From DATAPE01 sp034667525 (lineage in GTDB: Bacteria > Actinomycetota > CADDZG01 > WHSQ01): 64,000 nucleotides of DNA. Positions 18,147-25,601 of the stretch are shown here, in pieces. Made by a program: the position numbers and the translations under genes. How positions within the stretch are numbered: the stretch's first letter is position 1; each line of letters begins with the position of its first letter. The notes beneath the pieces are model-generated. The model saw only the letters and a program-made list of their open reading frames with translations. It did not search any database and was not told the DNA's origin. The stretch covers positions 53,324 to 117,323 of the forward strand of contig JAXDJO010000013.1 in the NCBI GenBank assembly GCA_034667525.1, written 5' to 3'.

Positions 18147-19520
18147 CTAGGTTGTCTCCGCTGCGGGAAGGTGCATCTCAAACCGGGCCCCGGTTCCGGG
18201 CCCGTCACCGACAGTCACGCACCCATCATGCGCGGTCATGATCTCGCTGGCGATCGACAGCCCGAGTCCGCTTCCACCCGAATCCCGGTCACGTGCGTCT
18301 CCCAACCGAGTGAAGCGTTCGAAGATGCGGAGCCGGTCTCCCTTAGGAACACCGGGCCCGTCATCGAGGACGGAGATCTTGGCCACGCCTCCTTCGCTCG
18401 AGACTTCAAAGACGACACGGGTGCGGGCGTGTCGGCTGGCATTGTCCGCCACATTCCGCAAGGCGCGACGCAGGGAACTGCTATCACCTTCGACCTTTGC
18501 GGGGGAAACCCTCGTGGTATCGATCCGAAGCTCGGATGTTGCACGCAATCGCGCTGCCTCTTCAAAGACAAGATCGTCGAGGTCGATCGTTTGGCGAATG
18601 GTAGCCAGCGTGTTCTCATCGGCGCGCGCAAGAACCAGAAGATCGTCCACGAGACTCTCCAAACGTTGTTCCTCGGTCAATATGACGTTCGCCATTTCGG
18701 GCACGCTGGTGATCTTTGGGTGCTCTGCACCGATCTCTGCGTGGTGGCGGATGGTGGTGAGTGGACTCCGCAGCTCGTGCGACGCGTCGGAGATGAAGCG
18801 CCGCTGTCGAAGCGAGGAATCTGCAAGCCGCTGCAGCATCTCGTTCATGGTGACCGCAAGTCGGGAGATCTCGTCACGGGTCTCGGGAACCTGGACGCGC
18901 CCGTCCAGATCGTGAGCTTGGATGGCTGCCACCTCACGCCGAACCGATTCGACAGGCCGGAGCGCTCGTCCTGTGAAAAGCCAGGTTGTCAAGACGACCA
19001 GCCCCAGAAGCCCAGGCACCCCGAACAGGAGCATCCGAGTCACTGCTCGGGTGCTCTCGTTCACGTGTTCGAGCGAGGCACCAACTATGACGTGGACTAG
19101 GCCGCCAGCGGTGTTGGCATCTTTCTCGACGACTCGGAATGAATGGATTCCGTCAGCGATCGGGATGTGATGGATAGTGATGGCTTCGCCCGGGTGCGGA
19201 GATCGGATGGTGTGATCGAGTTTCGGATCCGAGTTTCCCAGGAGCGAACCACGAGCGTCCACGATCTGAACGAGGACCTCCTCTTCTGCAGGGTTCTCCA
19301 CCTGGCGCGGGGTGGCCCCCGACTGGAGCGCGAAGGAGACTTCGGCGGCGCGCTGTTGAGCGGTGTCCTGAACAGTGCTTGTGAGTGAAGACTTCAACAA
19401 CGCAACGAAGGCAACACCGCCGATCGCCAACGTGCACGCCACGACCAGCGCGGAGGCAATGGTTGTCCGCATCCTGACGCTCCCAAACGGGATGAGGAGT
19501 TGCCGGAGGTGTCTATCCAC
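18147..19520 (-). CDS. Membrane sensor histidine kinase (HAMP domain, EnvZ/PrrB-like)
   Basis: 457 residues if started at GTG 19520, which overlaps the response-regulator stop by 8 bp; ATG 19472 is the alternative. First transmembrane helix about residues 18-40, extracytoplasmic sensor loop to ~150, second helix (MLLFGVPGLLGLVVLTTWLF), HAMP (RALRPVESVRREVAAI), then the HisKA phospho-acceptor FISDASHELRSPLTTIRHHAE with His in SHELRSP. The HATPase boxes are NVADNASRHA (N), VLDDGPGVP (G1) and GGSGLGLSIASEI (G2). All catalytic boxes look intact. It pairs with the regulator directly upstream. The signal is unknown. Confidence 0.9.
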   Translation of the reverse strand: MDRHLRQLLIPFGSVRMRTTIASALVVACTLAIGGVAFVALLKSSLTSTVQDTAQQRAAEVSFALQSGATPRQVENPAEEEVLVQIVDARGSLLGNSDPKLDHTIRSPHPGEAITIHHIPIADGIHSFRVVEKDANTAGGLVHVIVGASLEHVNESTRAVTRMLLFGVPGLLGLVVLTTWLFTGRALRPVESVRREVAAIQAHDLDGRVQVPETRDEISRLAVTMNEMLQRLADSSLRQRRFISDASHELRSPLTTIRHHAEIGAEHPKITSVPEMANVILTEEQRLESLVDDLLVLARADENTLATIRQTIDLDDLVFEEAARLRATSELRIDTTRVSPAKVEGDSSSLRRALRNVADNASRHARTRVVFEVSSEGGVAKISVLDDGPGVPKGDRLRIFERFTRLGDARDRDSGGSGLGLSIASEIMTAHDGCVTVGDGPGTGARFEMHLPAAETT

Positions 19521-20187
19521 CAGGCGCCAACCGATATCCACTCCCGCGGACCGTCTCAATCGCATTGCGTCCGAACGGCCGGTCGACCTTGTTGCGCAGG
19601 TAGCGCACATAGACCTCGACGATGTTCGCGTCACCTTCGAAGTCATAGTCCCAGACGTGATCCAGGACCTCGCGCTTGGACACGACCTCTCCGACCCGGC
19701 GCATCAGGTATTCCAAGACGGAGAATTCCCTTGCCGTCAACTCGATCTCGTTGCCTGCCCTCCGGCAGCGACGGGTGGCGGGATCCACGGTCAGGTCTCC
19801 GGCCGCAAGCACGGGGGGCCGCTCCCTGGCGCCCCGGCGCATCAAGGCCCGGAGCCGTGCACGGAGCACGACGTAAGAGAATGGCTTGGTGAGGTAGTCG
19901 TCGGCCCCCACGTCCAGGGCCTCCGCCTCGTCCAACTCACCATCCTTCGCGGTCAACATGAGGATCGGCGTCCAGTTGCCTTCCGTGCGCAGCTCTCTGC
20001 AGATCTGAAAGCCGTTGACCCCCGGCAACATGATGTCGGCAACAACTGCGTCGTACGGATTTTCCTGAGCCATCCACAGCCCGTCGGTTCCGGTGAGAGC
20101 AACGTCTACAGAGGCACCCTCGGCTTCGAGCCCCCGCTTCAATGCGGTCGCTAGGAGCCTTTCATCTTCGATAACCAAGATCCTCAT
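19513..20187 (-). CDS. OmpR/PhoP-family response regulator
   Basis: 224 residues from ATG 20187 (a GTG at 20202 would add five). Receiver domain: acidic pair ED after ILVI, phospho-acceptor aspartate in DAVVADIMLP (about 46-50), the T/S switch in LMLTAKD and lysine in DDYLTKPF. A winged-helix effector domain (about 125-220) carries LTAREFSVLEYLMRRVGEVV and the recognition region VEVYVRYLRNKVDRPFG, ending IETVRGSGYRLAP. Typical length for the family. It probably binds the direct repeat found at 20289-20306 in its own upstream region. Confidence 0.92.
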   Translation of the reverse strand: MRILVIEDERLLATALKRGLEAEGASVDVALTGTDGLWMAQENPYDAVVADIMLPGVNGFQICRELRTEGNWTPILMLTAKDGELDEAEALDVGADDYLTKPFSYVVLRARLRALMRRGARERPPVLAAGDLTVDPATRRCRRAGNEIELTAREFSVLEYLMRRVGEVVSKREVLDHVWDYDFEGDANIVEVYVRYLRNKVDRPFGRNAIETVRGSGYRLAPGG

Positions 20188-20288
20188 GGCAGCACGATCC
20201 ACATCCCGTTCCCTCGGAGGTCAGCCTAGGCCGATGGTTGATCTGGCGGCGACACCTCCATCCCCCCTTCCACCATCCTCTAGGGCAG

Positions 20289-20306
20289 CTGAAAGTCTGC
20301 TGAAAG
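20289..20306 (-). promoter_or_regulatory. Direct repeat, candidate response-regulator box
   Basis: CTGAAAG occurs twice with an 11-bp start-to-start spacing (20289-20295 and 20300-20306). Read on the gene's strand it is CTTTCAG-N4-CTTTCAG, about 100 bp upstream of the response regulator ATG. OmpR/PhoB-type regulators bind direct repeats with one-helical-turn spacing, so this is a good candidate autoregulatory site. Prediction only. The rest of 20188-20356 shows no gene. Confidence 0.45.
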
Positions 20307-20356
20307 AGTGCGGGAACCCACCGGCTCATCGGCCCTTCAATCCCTCCGTCAGATCA

Positions 20357-21271
20357 CTACGAGTAACGTTCGATAGCCTGCCGCCAATAGTCGATCGATG
20401 TCCTGATGTCCCTCATCACGGTGTCGTCATCCGCTTCGAAGGCTGGAACTACCTCCAGCACCAGAGCAACCTCTCTCACGCCTGATGCAATCAGTGCGGC
20501 CATCACATCGTCCGCTCTGATCCGACCCAGGGCGGCCGTTTCTTCGGTGAACGCCCAATGGTGGTCGGCGTTCTCGTCGGTCTGCTGCAGGTGGATCACC
20601 TCGGCCACGGATCCGAGACGCCGAAGCCATTCGTAGGGGTCGCGCTCTGCCCCCTCGCTTCCCGGAACGCATTGATGACCAACGTCGAGACACAGCGTGA
20701 CGGGCACGCTGTCCTCGTCGCCGGGGCCGATAAGCGTGGTCATCCATTCCATCGTTGACGGCTCCCTGGCCGCGGCCATGTTCTCGACGAGCAGAGAGCG
20801 GAGACCCTGCCTCTTGGCGTGTTCGGTCAGCCGCATCAGGCTCCTTTCCAGGTCCCTGGTAAGTGACTCCCGGCGCGTTTGATCCTGCCAATCGCTGATG
20901 CTGAAGGCGCCCAGGTGGCCGCCGGTGCTTGCGGCACCCGCCCACGCCGAGAAATCGATGGCGCGCCGGTACCAATCCTCTGCCCGCTCCCGGACGAGCT
21001 GATCCGGGTGGAGCAAGAGGTTCGACGAATACGCGGCAAGCCCTGTGAAGGTGGAGTGGAGGCGGAGTCCACGACTCCGGCATGCGTCACGGACCGAACC
21101 GGCCTGAGCCTCGATGTACTCGGTCGGGCCGTCGAGATCGGCAAGATCGAACGTGTGTTGGACAAGGTTCACTCCTAACCCCTCCACCAGAGACGCCCAC
21201 CGCTCCGGTTCGGGCCACCGTTTCACCGCGAACGACGTGTTGATCCCCAATGTGTAAGGAGTAGGGCTCAT
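20357..21271 (-). CDS. Sugar phosphate isomerase/epimerase-family TIM-barrel protein
   Basis: 304 residues of the xylose isomerase-like/AP endonuclease 2 TIM-barrel family. Expected divalent-metal ligands are visible: Glu in SLLVENMAA, Asp-His in LCLDVGHQC, His in VIHLQQTDENADHHW and Glu in VALVLEVVPAFE. The ATG at 21271 overlaps the kinase stop (ATGA), so translation is coupled. Last gene of a five-gene operon with sugar kinase, metallophosphoesterase, BtpA-like protein and DeoR regulator. It probably isomerises or epimerises the sugar handled by the kinase. Substrate unknown. Confidence 0.85.
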   Translation of the reverse strand: MSPTPYTLGINTSFAVKRWPEPERWASLVEGLGVNLVQHTFDLADLDGPTEYIEAQAGSVRDACRSRGLRLHSTFTGLAAYSSNLLLHPDQLVRERAEDWYRRAIDFSAWAGAASTGGHLGAFSISDWQDQTRRESLTRDLERSLMRLTEHAKRQGLRSLLVENMAAAREPSTMEWMTTLIGPGDEDSVPVTLCLDVGHQCVPGSEGAERDPYEWLRRLGSVAEVIHLQQTDENADHHWAFTEETAALGRIRADDVMAALIASGVREVALVLEVVPAFEADDDTVMRDIRTSIDYWRQAIERYS

Positions 21272-22779
21272 CGATGAGGGCCGACGTGCAGCGCGCGGCT
21301 GGATATCAGCTCGGTGAAGTGCCCGGCACGGACGCGCAGCGTTTCGGATGCCGCGGGGTCGGCATGAAACGTCCGCGCACGCGAGACGATCGAGGAGATC
21401 GCCGCACGCGCCTCCTCGCCGACACCGGCAGCGGCGCCGGCGAGCAGAGCCGTTCCGACTGCGGCAGTGTCTGCTTCCATGTGCAGCACGGGAAGACCAA
21501 GAGCATCGGCCTTGATCTGGCCCAGCACGTCGAGATGCGCTCCTCCGCCTGCGACCCTCAACTCCTCGAGAGGCGAACCCGCCCGATGCAGAGTCATGAC
21601 GCATTCGCGCACTCCGAGGGACACTCCTTCGGCGATCGCGTAGGCCAGCGCGGCCCGGGGATGACGGTCCGACAACCACAACAGGGCCCCCCGCGTGGTG
21701 GGGTCGTCGCGTTCCCCATCGCCCAGGTTCGGAAAATAGAGGGGGGCGATCCCCAGCGGGTCGTCCTGGCCCTTCTCGATCACCTGCCGCCGGTAGAGGT
21801 CTATGTCCGCGCTGAGCTCGTCGTAGCCGGAATAGCCGAGGCGGCCCACCGCCCACTCGATCGATGCTCCCGTGGTGTTTAGTCCGAGCTCGGTCGTGTA
21901 TCGGTCCGGCACCACGTGGTTGTAATGAGTTATCCGCACGTCCTTTGCAGGTTCGGTCACTGCGGAGTTGAGGCACGACGATGCTCCGGCCATCTCGCTT
22001 ATTGGCCCAGGGTCGACAACACCAGCGCCGAAGGCGACGCATTGGCTATCGCCTGCCCCGATCACTATCGGGATGCCCTCTCGCAAACCGGTCTCCGACG
22101 CTATGTCGGACGGCAACTCCGCCGCGATCTCCCACGACGGTAAGGCTTCCGGGAATAATGCGGGATCCAGCTCGAAGGCTTGCATCAGGTCTTCCGCCCA
22201 TCGCCGTTGTTTCAGATCGAAGAACAGGGTGGCGTTCGCGTGGCTCTGGTCCGTCGCGATCCGCTTGCCTATGCGCAGCAGGACAGCGTCCCGTGGCTGC
22301 AGCATCACCGAAGCAGAAGCAAACAGCTGCGGTTCGTGCCGACGCAGCCACAGGACCTTGGGCCCGATATGAAACGCTTCCGAAGGATGCCCGGTTCGCC
22401 GGTGGAGCTCTTGCAGCCCGATCCGATCGCGGATCGCGGCAGCCTCTTCGACGGCGCGGTTGTCACGATAGATGAGGCCCGGGCCCACGGGCTCGCCGGC
22501 CTTGTTGTAGGGAGCCACCGAGGGACACTGGCCCGTAAGGCCGATCCCGATGACGGCTTCCGGCCACCGCAAGCCTGCAACCAATCCGGTCAACGCTTGT
22601 GCGGCACCTTCCGCCCAATCCCGCGGGTCTTGCTCCGCCCACCCCCGATGCGGACTGTGGGTCTCGTAAGGGCGCCGCTGCTCGGCGACGATCCGGCCTT
22701 CAAGGTCGACCGCCGCCGCGCGCGCTCCGGTCGTTCCGACGTCGAGCGCTATCAGAAGTGGCCCCGCATCAACTGTCAA
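21268..22779 (-). CDS. FGGY-family carbohydrate kinase
   Basis: 503 residues, the usual length for xylulokinase-like enzymes. The N-terminal phosphate motif is ALDVGTTGARA (about 10-20). The FGGY signature region is in the middle (GISPLYFPNLGDGERDD-type segment, here GIAPLYFPNL), and the C-terminal adenosine motif is VAGGGAHLDVLGQIKADALG. WAEQDP near residue 48 and HPSEAFH/KVLWLRRHEP resemble xylulokinase and the AI-2 kinase LsrK, but the substrate cannot be fixed by eye. It phosphorylates a sugar or polyol with ATP. It is 43 bp downstream of the metallophosphoesterase and overlaps the isomerase gene by 4 bp. Confidence 0.9.
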   Translation of the reverse strand: MTVDAGPLLIALDVGTTGARAAAVDLEGRIVAEQRRPYETHSPHRGWAEQDPRDWAEGAAQALTGLVAGLRWPEAVIGIGLTGQCPSVAPYNKAGEPVGPGLIYRDNRAVEEAAAIRDRIGLQELHRRTGHPSEAFHIGPKVLWLRRHEPQLFASASVMLQPRDAVLLRIGKRIATDQSHANATLFFDLKQRRWAEDLMQAFELDPALFPEALPSWEIAAELPSDIASETGLREGIPIVIGAGDSQCVAFGAGVVDPGPISEMAGASSCLNSAVTEPAKDVRITHYNHVVPDRYTTELGLNTTGASIEWAVGRLGYSGYDELSADIDLYRRQVIEKGQDDPLGIAPLYFPNLGDGERDDPTTRGALLWLSDRHPRAALAYAIAEGVSLGVRECVMTLHRAGSPLEELRVAGGGAHLDVLGQIKADALGLPVLHMEADTAAVGTALLAGAAAGVGEEARAAISSIVSRARTFHADPAASETLRVRAGHFTELISSRALHVGPHR

Positions 22780-22822
22780 AGAGGAAGATCCTCGATCCGC
22801 TCCTCCGCCGTCGCGGTCCTAA

Positions 22823-23779
22823 TCATCCGCGAACGAATTGATGGGCCTTTACCTTGTCCTTCTCCATGGTGATCAGGACGCCGTTCAGCGCCCCGGTGCT
22901 GTAGTCGCTTCCAGGATTGAGTGCGATGGTCCGTCCGATCCGCCGAAAGCCGGCAGATTCGTGCACGTGGCCGTGGAGGCTGGCCATCGGCTGCAGGCGT
23001 TCGATGATTTCCTTGACCGCTGTGCTTCCCACGGCCGCCATCTTGACTTGTCCCACCGTAGTTTGGACACGCAGGTCCGAGTCCAGCACGGGGGCTTCAT
23101 CCAGACGGGTGCCATAAGGAGGGACGTGAAAGTTGAAAATGGACCTGGCGGGATCTTCGAGCCGATCGCAAAGCCGGGTGAGGTGCGCGAGCAGATCGTC
23201 TTCGGTCATCTCTCGGTAGCTGTCCCAGGGGGTGAGGTTGGAGTAGCCGTAGGAGGCTAATTCATGCCCATCATCGTCGAGCGCAAAGACGTTGTCTTCT
23301 GCTTGGTGTCCCCACGGCGCGTCATCTAGGAGCGCCGCCAGCTGGGGCGGATCGTCGTTTCCGAGCATCCAGAAGATGTCCAGTCCCGCCGGTTTGAGCC
23401 GCTCTTCCGCGAGGAGGAGCCAGCGCCCGAGCCGCTCGGTCATCAGCCCGATCAGGATGTCATCGATAGAGCCGTCCTCGACCCGCGCTTCGAGCTCTCC
23501 GGGATCCAGCCGCGCGGGGTAGTAGCCATGGTCCGAGATGAGCTGCTCCAGGGCCCTCAGCTCCTCGCCGTCCTCGAGCAGGTAATCGCGCCCGCGAAAA
23601 TTGCAGGCGAACGTGCCGTCGGAGCGGGCGACGATCGCTTGGATGGCCTTGCCCCCGATGTCTCCGCCCAGGATCATGACGTCGGCTTTGTAGGCGGTTC
23701 CGCCGTTCAGGAACTTCCGAAAGCATTTCTCTGATCCGTGGAGATCCGTGGCGAAATAGACCCGGGTCCGGCGGGGCAC
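22823..23779 (-). CDS. Calcineurin-like metallophosphoesterase
   Basis: 318 residues with dinuclear metal motifs in order: D-x-H in FATDLHGSE (about 11-14), GGD in ILGGDIGG (about 38-41), GNDDP in WMLGNDDPPQ (about 140), His in FNFHVPPYG (about 219), and GHVHE near 270. All metal ligands are present. Cytoplasmic, no signal peptide. It starts only 3 bp after the BtpA-like gene ends upstream, so it is a true operon member. It may remove a phosphate from a pathway intermediate or side product of the sugar pathway; the family is broad and the substrate is unknown. Confidence 0.87.
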   Translation of the reverse strand: MPRRTRVYFATDLHGSEKCFRKFLNGGTAYKADVMILGGDIGGKAIQAIVARSDGTFACNFRGRDYLLEDGEELRALEQLISDHGYYPARLDPGELEARVEDGSIDDILIGLMTERLGRWLLLAEERLKPAGLDIFWMLGNDDPPQLAALLDDAPWGHQAEDNVFALDDDGHELASYGYSNLTPWDSYREMTEDDLLAHLTRLCDRLEDPARSIFNFHVPPYGTRLDEAPVLDSDLRVQTTVGQVKMAAVGSTAVKEIIERLQPMASLHGHVHESAGFRRIGRTIALNPGSDYSTGALNGVLITMEKDKVKAHQFVRG

Positions 23780-23782
23780 CGG

Positions 23783-24619
23783 TCAGCGGCCGCCGGGGCT
23801 TTCGTGGATCCCGGGGCTTTCGCGAACCGAGCGGACGATCTCCATCATCTTTGCCGCACGGTCCGGGTCGACCGCGTTCCAGGTGTTCCCATCGACCTTC
23901 AGGGCGGTGCCCACTATGACCCCGTCAACCAACTCCAGGATCGATCCGACACTCTCGTGGGTCACCCCGGTATTGGCGATCACGGGAACGGTGGGAGCGG
24001 CCGCCTTGGCTTCTTCGAGGTCCGAGGTCTCCGGTCCCACGCCCGCCGCGGGGCCACTGATCAACAGGGCATCGACGCCCATGTAGGCGGCCCCCCGTGC
24101 CCGATCCGCCACACTGCGGCCGCTGACAGACTTGCTGAATTCGGGAGTGATGTTGCAGAACAGAGCGATGTCGTCCGCGCCGATGTCCCTGCGATAGGCG
24201 GCGAGGCTGCCGAAGTCTGGGGCGAGCAGGCCCATGTCGCTTTCGAAGACCCCGGTCAGCACCTCTCGGACGAAAGCGGCGCCGGTGGCCCGCCCCACCG
24301 CCACAGCCGCTTTTGCGTCCCACAACAGGTCGACGCCGAATGGCACCACGATGTCGTCCCGGAGCTCGCCGATCGCAGCCGCCATGGCTGCCGCGGCCTC
24401 GATGCCTACCTCGAGCTCGTAGGGGATGTCGTTCTCGTTGCAGAACAAGAGCCCGTCGACCCCGGCCTCCTGCAGCGCACTCACGTCGGTCCCGAGATCG
24501 TGCACGATGCCCGTCATCCCACTCGGCTTGTCGTGGCGCGGCCTCCCCGGGAGGCCCTTCAGGTGGCACATCGCGATGAGCGGCTTGTGCTTTCCGAACA
24601 AGGTCTCCAGGCTTTCCAT
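23783..24619 (-). CDS. BtpA/SgcQ-family TIM-barrel protein
   Basis: 278 residues. KPLIAMCHLKGLPGRP at the N-terminus, followed by GVDGLLFCNENDIPY, the conserved GVDLLWDAKAA strand, and the phosphate-binding-like C-terminal motif VDGVIVGTALKVDG, are features of the BtpA/SgcQ family. BtpA was named in cyanobacterial photosystem I biogenesis and SgcQ comes from a sugar operon in E. coli; no general reaction is established. ATG 24619 overlaps the stop of the DeoR gene (TGATG). Operon context with a sugar kinase and isomerase favours a carbohydrate-phosphate role over photosystem assembly. Confidence 0.87.
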   Translation of the reverse strand: MESLETLFGKHKPLIAMCHLKGLPGRPRHDKPSGMTGIVHDLGTDVSALQEAGVDGLLFCNENDIPYELEVGIEAAAAMAAAIGELRDDIVVPFGVDLLWDAKAAVAVGRATGAAFVREVLTGVFESDMGLLAPDFGSLAAYRRDIGADDIALFCNITPEFSKSVSGRSVADRARGAAYMGVDALLISGPAAGVGPETSDLEEAKAAAPTVPVIANTGVTHESVGSILELVDGVIVGTALKVDGNTWNAVDPDRAAKMMEIVRSVRESPGIHESPGGR

Positions 24620-25461
24620 CAGCCGCCGCCATCCGTCGGGACCGATCGCAACGGAGGTCCTTCGTCGGAGGCTCCCGACAGCTCCATTCCTCCGATCCCC
24701 GGCTGGGCGATCATTACCTCCACCCCCTCGGCGCGGAGGGCGGCGACCTCTTCATCGGGTGCGCTTGCATCGGTCACCAGTGTGCGGATCGTTTTCGTGG
24801 GGTGAACGGTTGCCACCGCCGCGGTGCCGAATTTCGAACCATCAGCGAGAACGACCAAGGCGTCGCTGTTCTCGATCATCAACCGGTTGATCTCGGCGGC
24901 TTCGTCATCGAGTTCCGTGATCCCGAATCGAGCAGAGATCCCCGCAACGCCCAGAACGGCCACCTGTGGGTGGTAATGCTGAACCGTGGCAGCCGCGATG
25001 GGGCCTATGCAGGAGAGCTCGTCGCGGCGGACCGTGCCCCCCAGCACCACCACCCGGCCGCGCCGGGTACCCAGCAGGCTCGCCACGGGAAGGGAGCTCG
25101 TGATAACCATGCGTTCCGGCCGAGGCGCCAGAAACATGGCCATCTGTTCGGTTGTTGTGCCGATCCCCACGAACATCGTCGTTGCCCCCTCGAGGAGCCG
25201 TGCGGCTGCCATACCTATCACCCTTTTGACCGCGGCGTTCTGGAGGGCGCGGGCATTGAAAGCAAGCTCGAGGGATTTCGTCACGTGGGCCGTGGCTCCT
25301 CCGTAGGTCCGGCGGAGGAAGCCGTCGCGTTCGAGGCGCCCGATGTCGCGGCGGATGGTCATCTCGGAGACTGCGAACTCCAGCGCCAGCTCCGGGACGT
25401 GGATCGTCTGCTCCTCCGCGACCCTCTCGAGAATGCGATGGCGCCTGTCCACCGCGAGCAT
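24619..25461 (-). CDS. DeoR/GlpR-family transcriptional regulator
   Basis: 280 residues from ATG 25461, chosen because GGAGG lies 6 bp upstream; a longer frame to 25500 lacks a site. N-terminal winged HTH RRHRILERVAEEQTIHVPELALEFAVSEMTIRRDI spans residues 6-40, with the family linker GFLRRTYGGAT. The DeoR C-terminal sensor domain, an isomerase-like fold that binds sugar phosphates, includes TTMFVGIGTTTEQMA and VVLGGTVRRDELS, VLADGSKFG and DASAPDEEV. It heads the sugar operon and is divergent from the APC permease, so it probably represses both in the absence of a phosphorylated inducer. Confidence 0.92.
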   Translation of the reverse strand: MLAVDRRHRILERVAEEQTIHVPELALEFAVSEMTIRRDIGRLERDGFLRRTYGGATAHVTKSLELAFNARALQNAAVKRVIGMAAARLLEGATTMFVGIGTTTEQMAMFLAPRPERMVITSSLPVASLLGTRRGRVVVLGGTVRRDELSCIGPIAAATVQHYHPQVAVLGVAGISARFGITELDDEAAEINRLMIENSDALVVLADGSKFGTAAVATVHPTKTIRTLVTDASAPDEEVAALRAEGVEVMIAQPGIGGMELSGASDEGPPLRSVPTDGGG

Positions 25462-25541
25462 CCGTCGCCTCCGTTGATCGATGCCTTGGGTTGGTCGCAC
25501 ACGTTAGCACGCAATCAGGGCCGAAATCGCACAGAATTAGG

Positions 25542-25570
25542 TTGCCTTGTATGTTCGATGTTGCTATAAC
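25542..25570 (+). promoter_or_regulatory. Predicted sigma70-type promoter of the APC permease
   Basis: TTGCCT (25542-25547) and TATAAC (25565-25570) are separated by 17 bp and match the -35 and -10 consensus at 4/6 and 5/6 positions. Transcription would start near 25577, giving a leader of about 25 nt before ATG 25602. It lies in the 140-bp gap shared with the divergent DeoR gene, where the operator is expected. Confidence 0.6.
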
Positions 25571-25601
25571 TGCCCCCAAGTCTGGCGAGTCAGGAGGAGG
25601 G

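Noticed and set aside
21272..22042. N-terminal extension of the isomerase gene up to 22042
   Set aside because: This part lies inside the FGGY kinase gene in another phase and has arginine-rich composition. The isomerase begins at ATG 21271, which overlaps the kinase stop.
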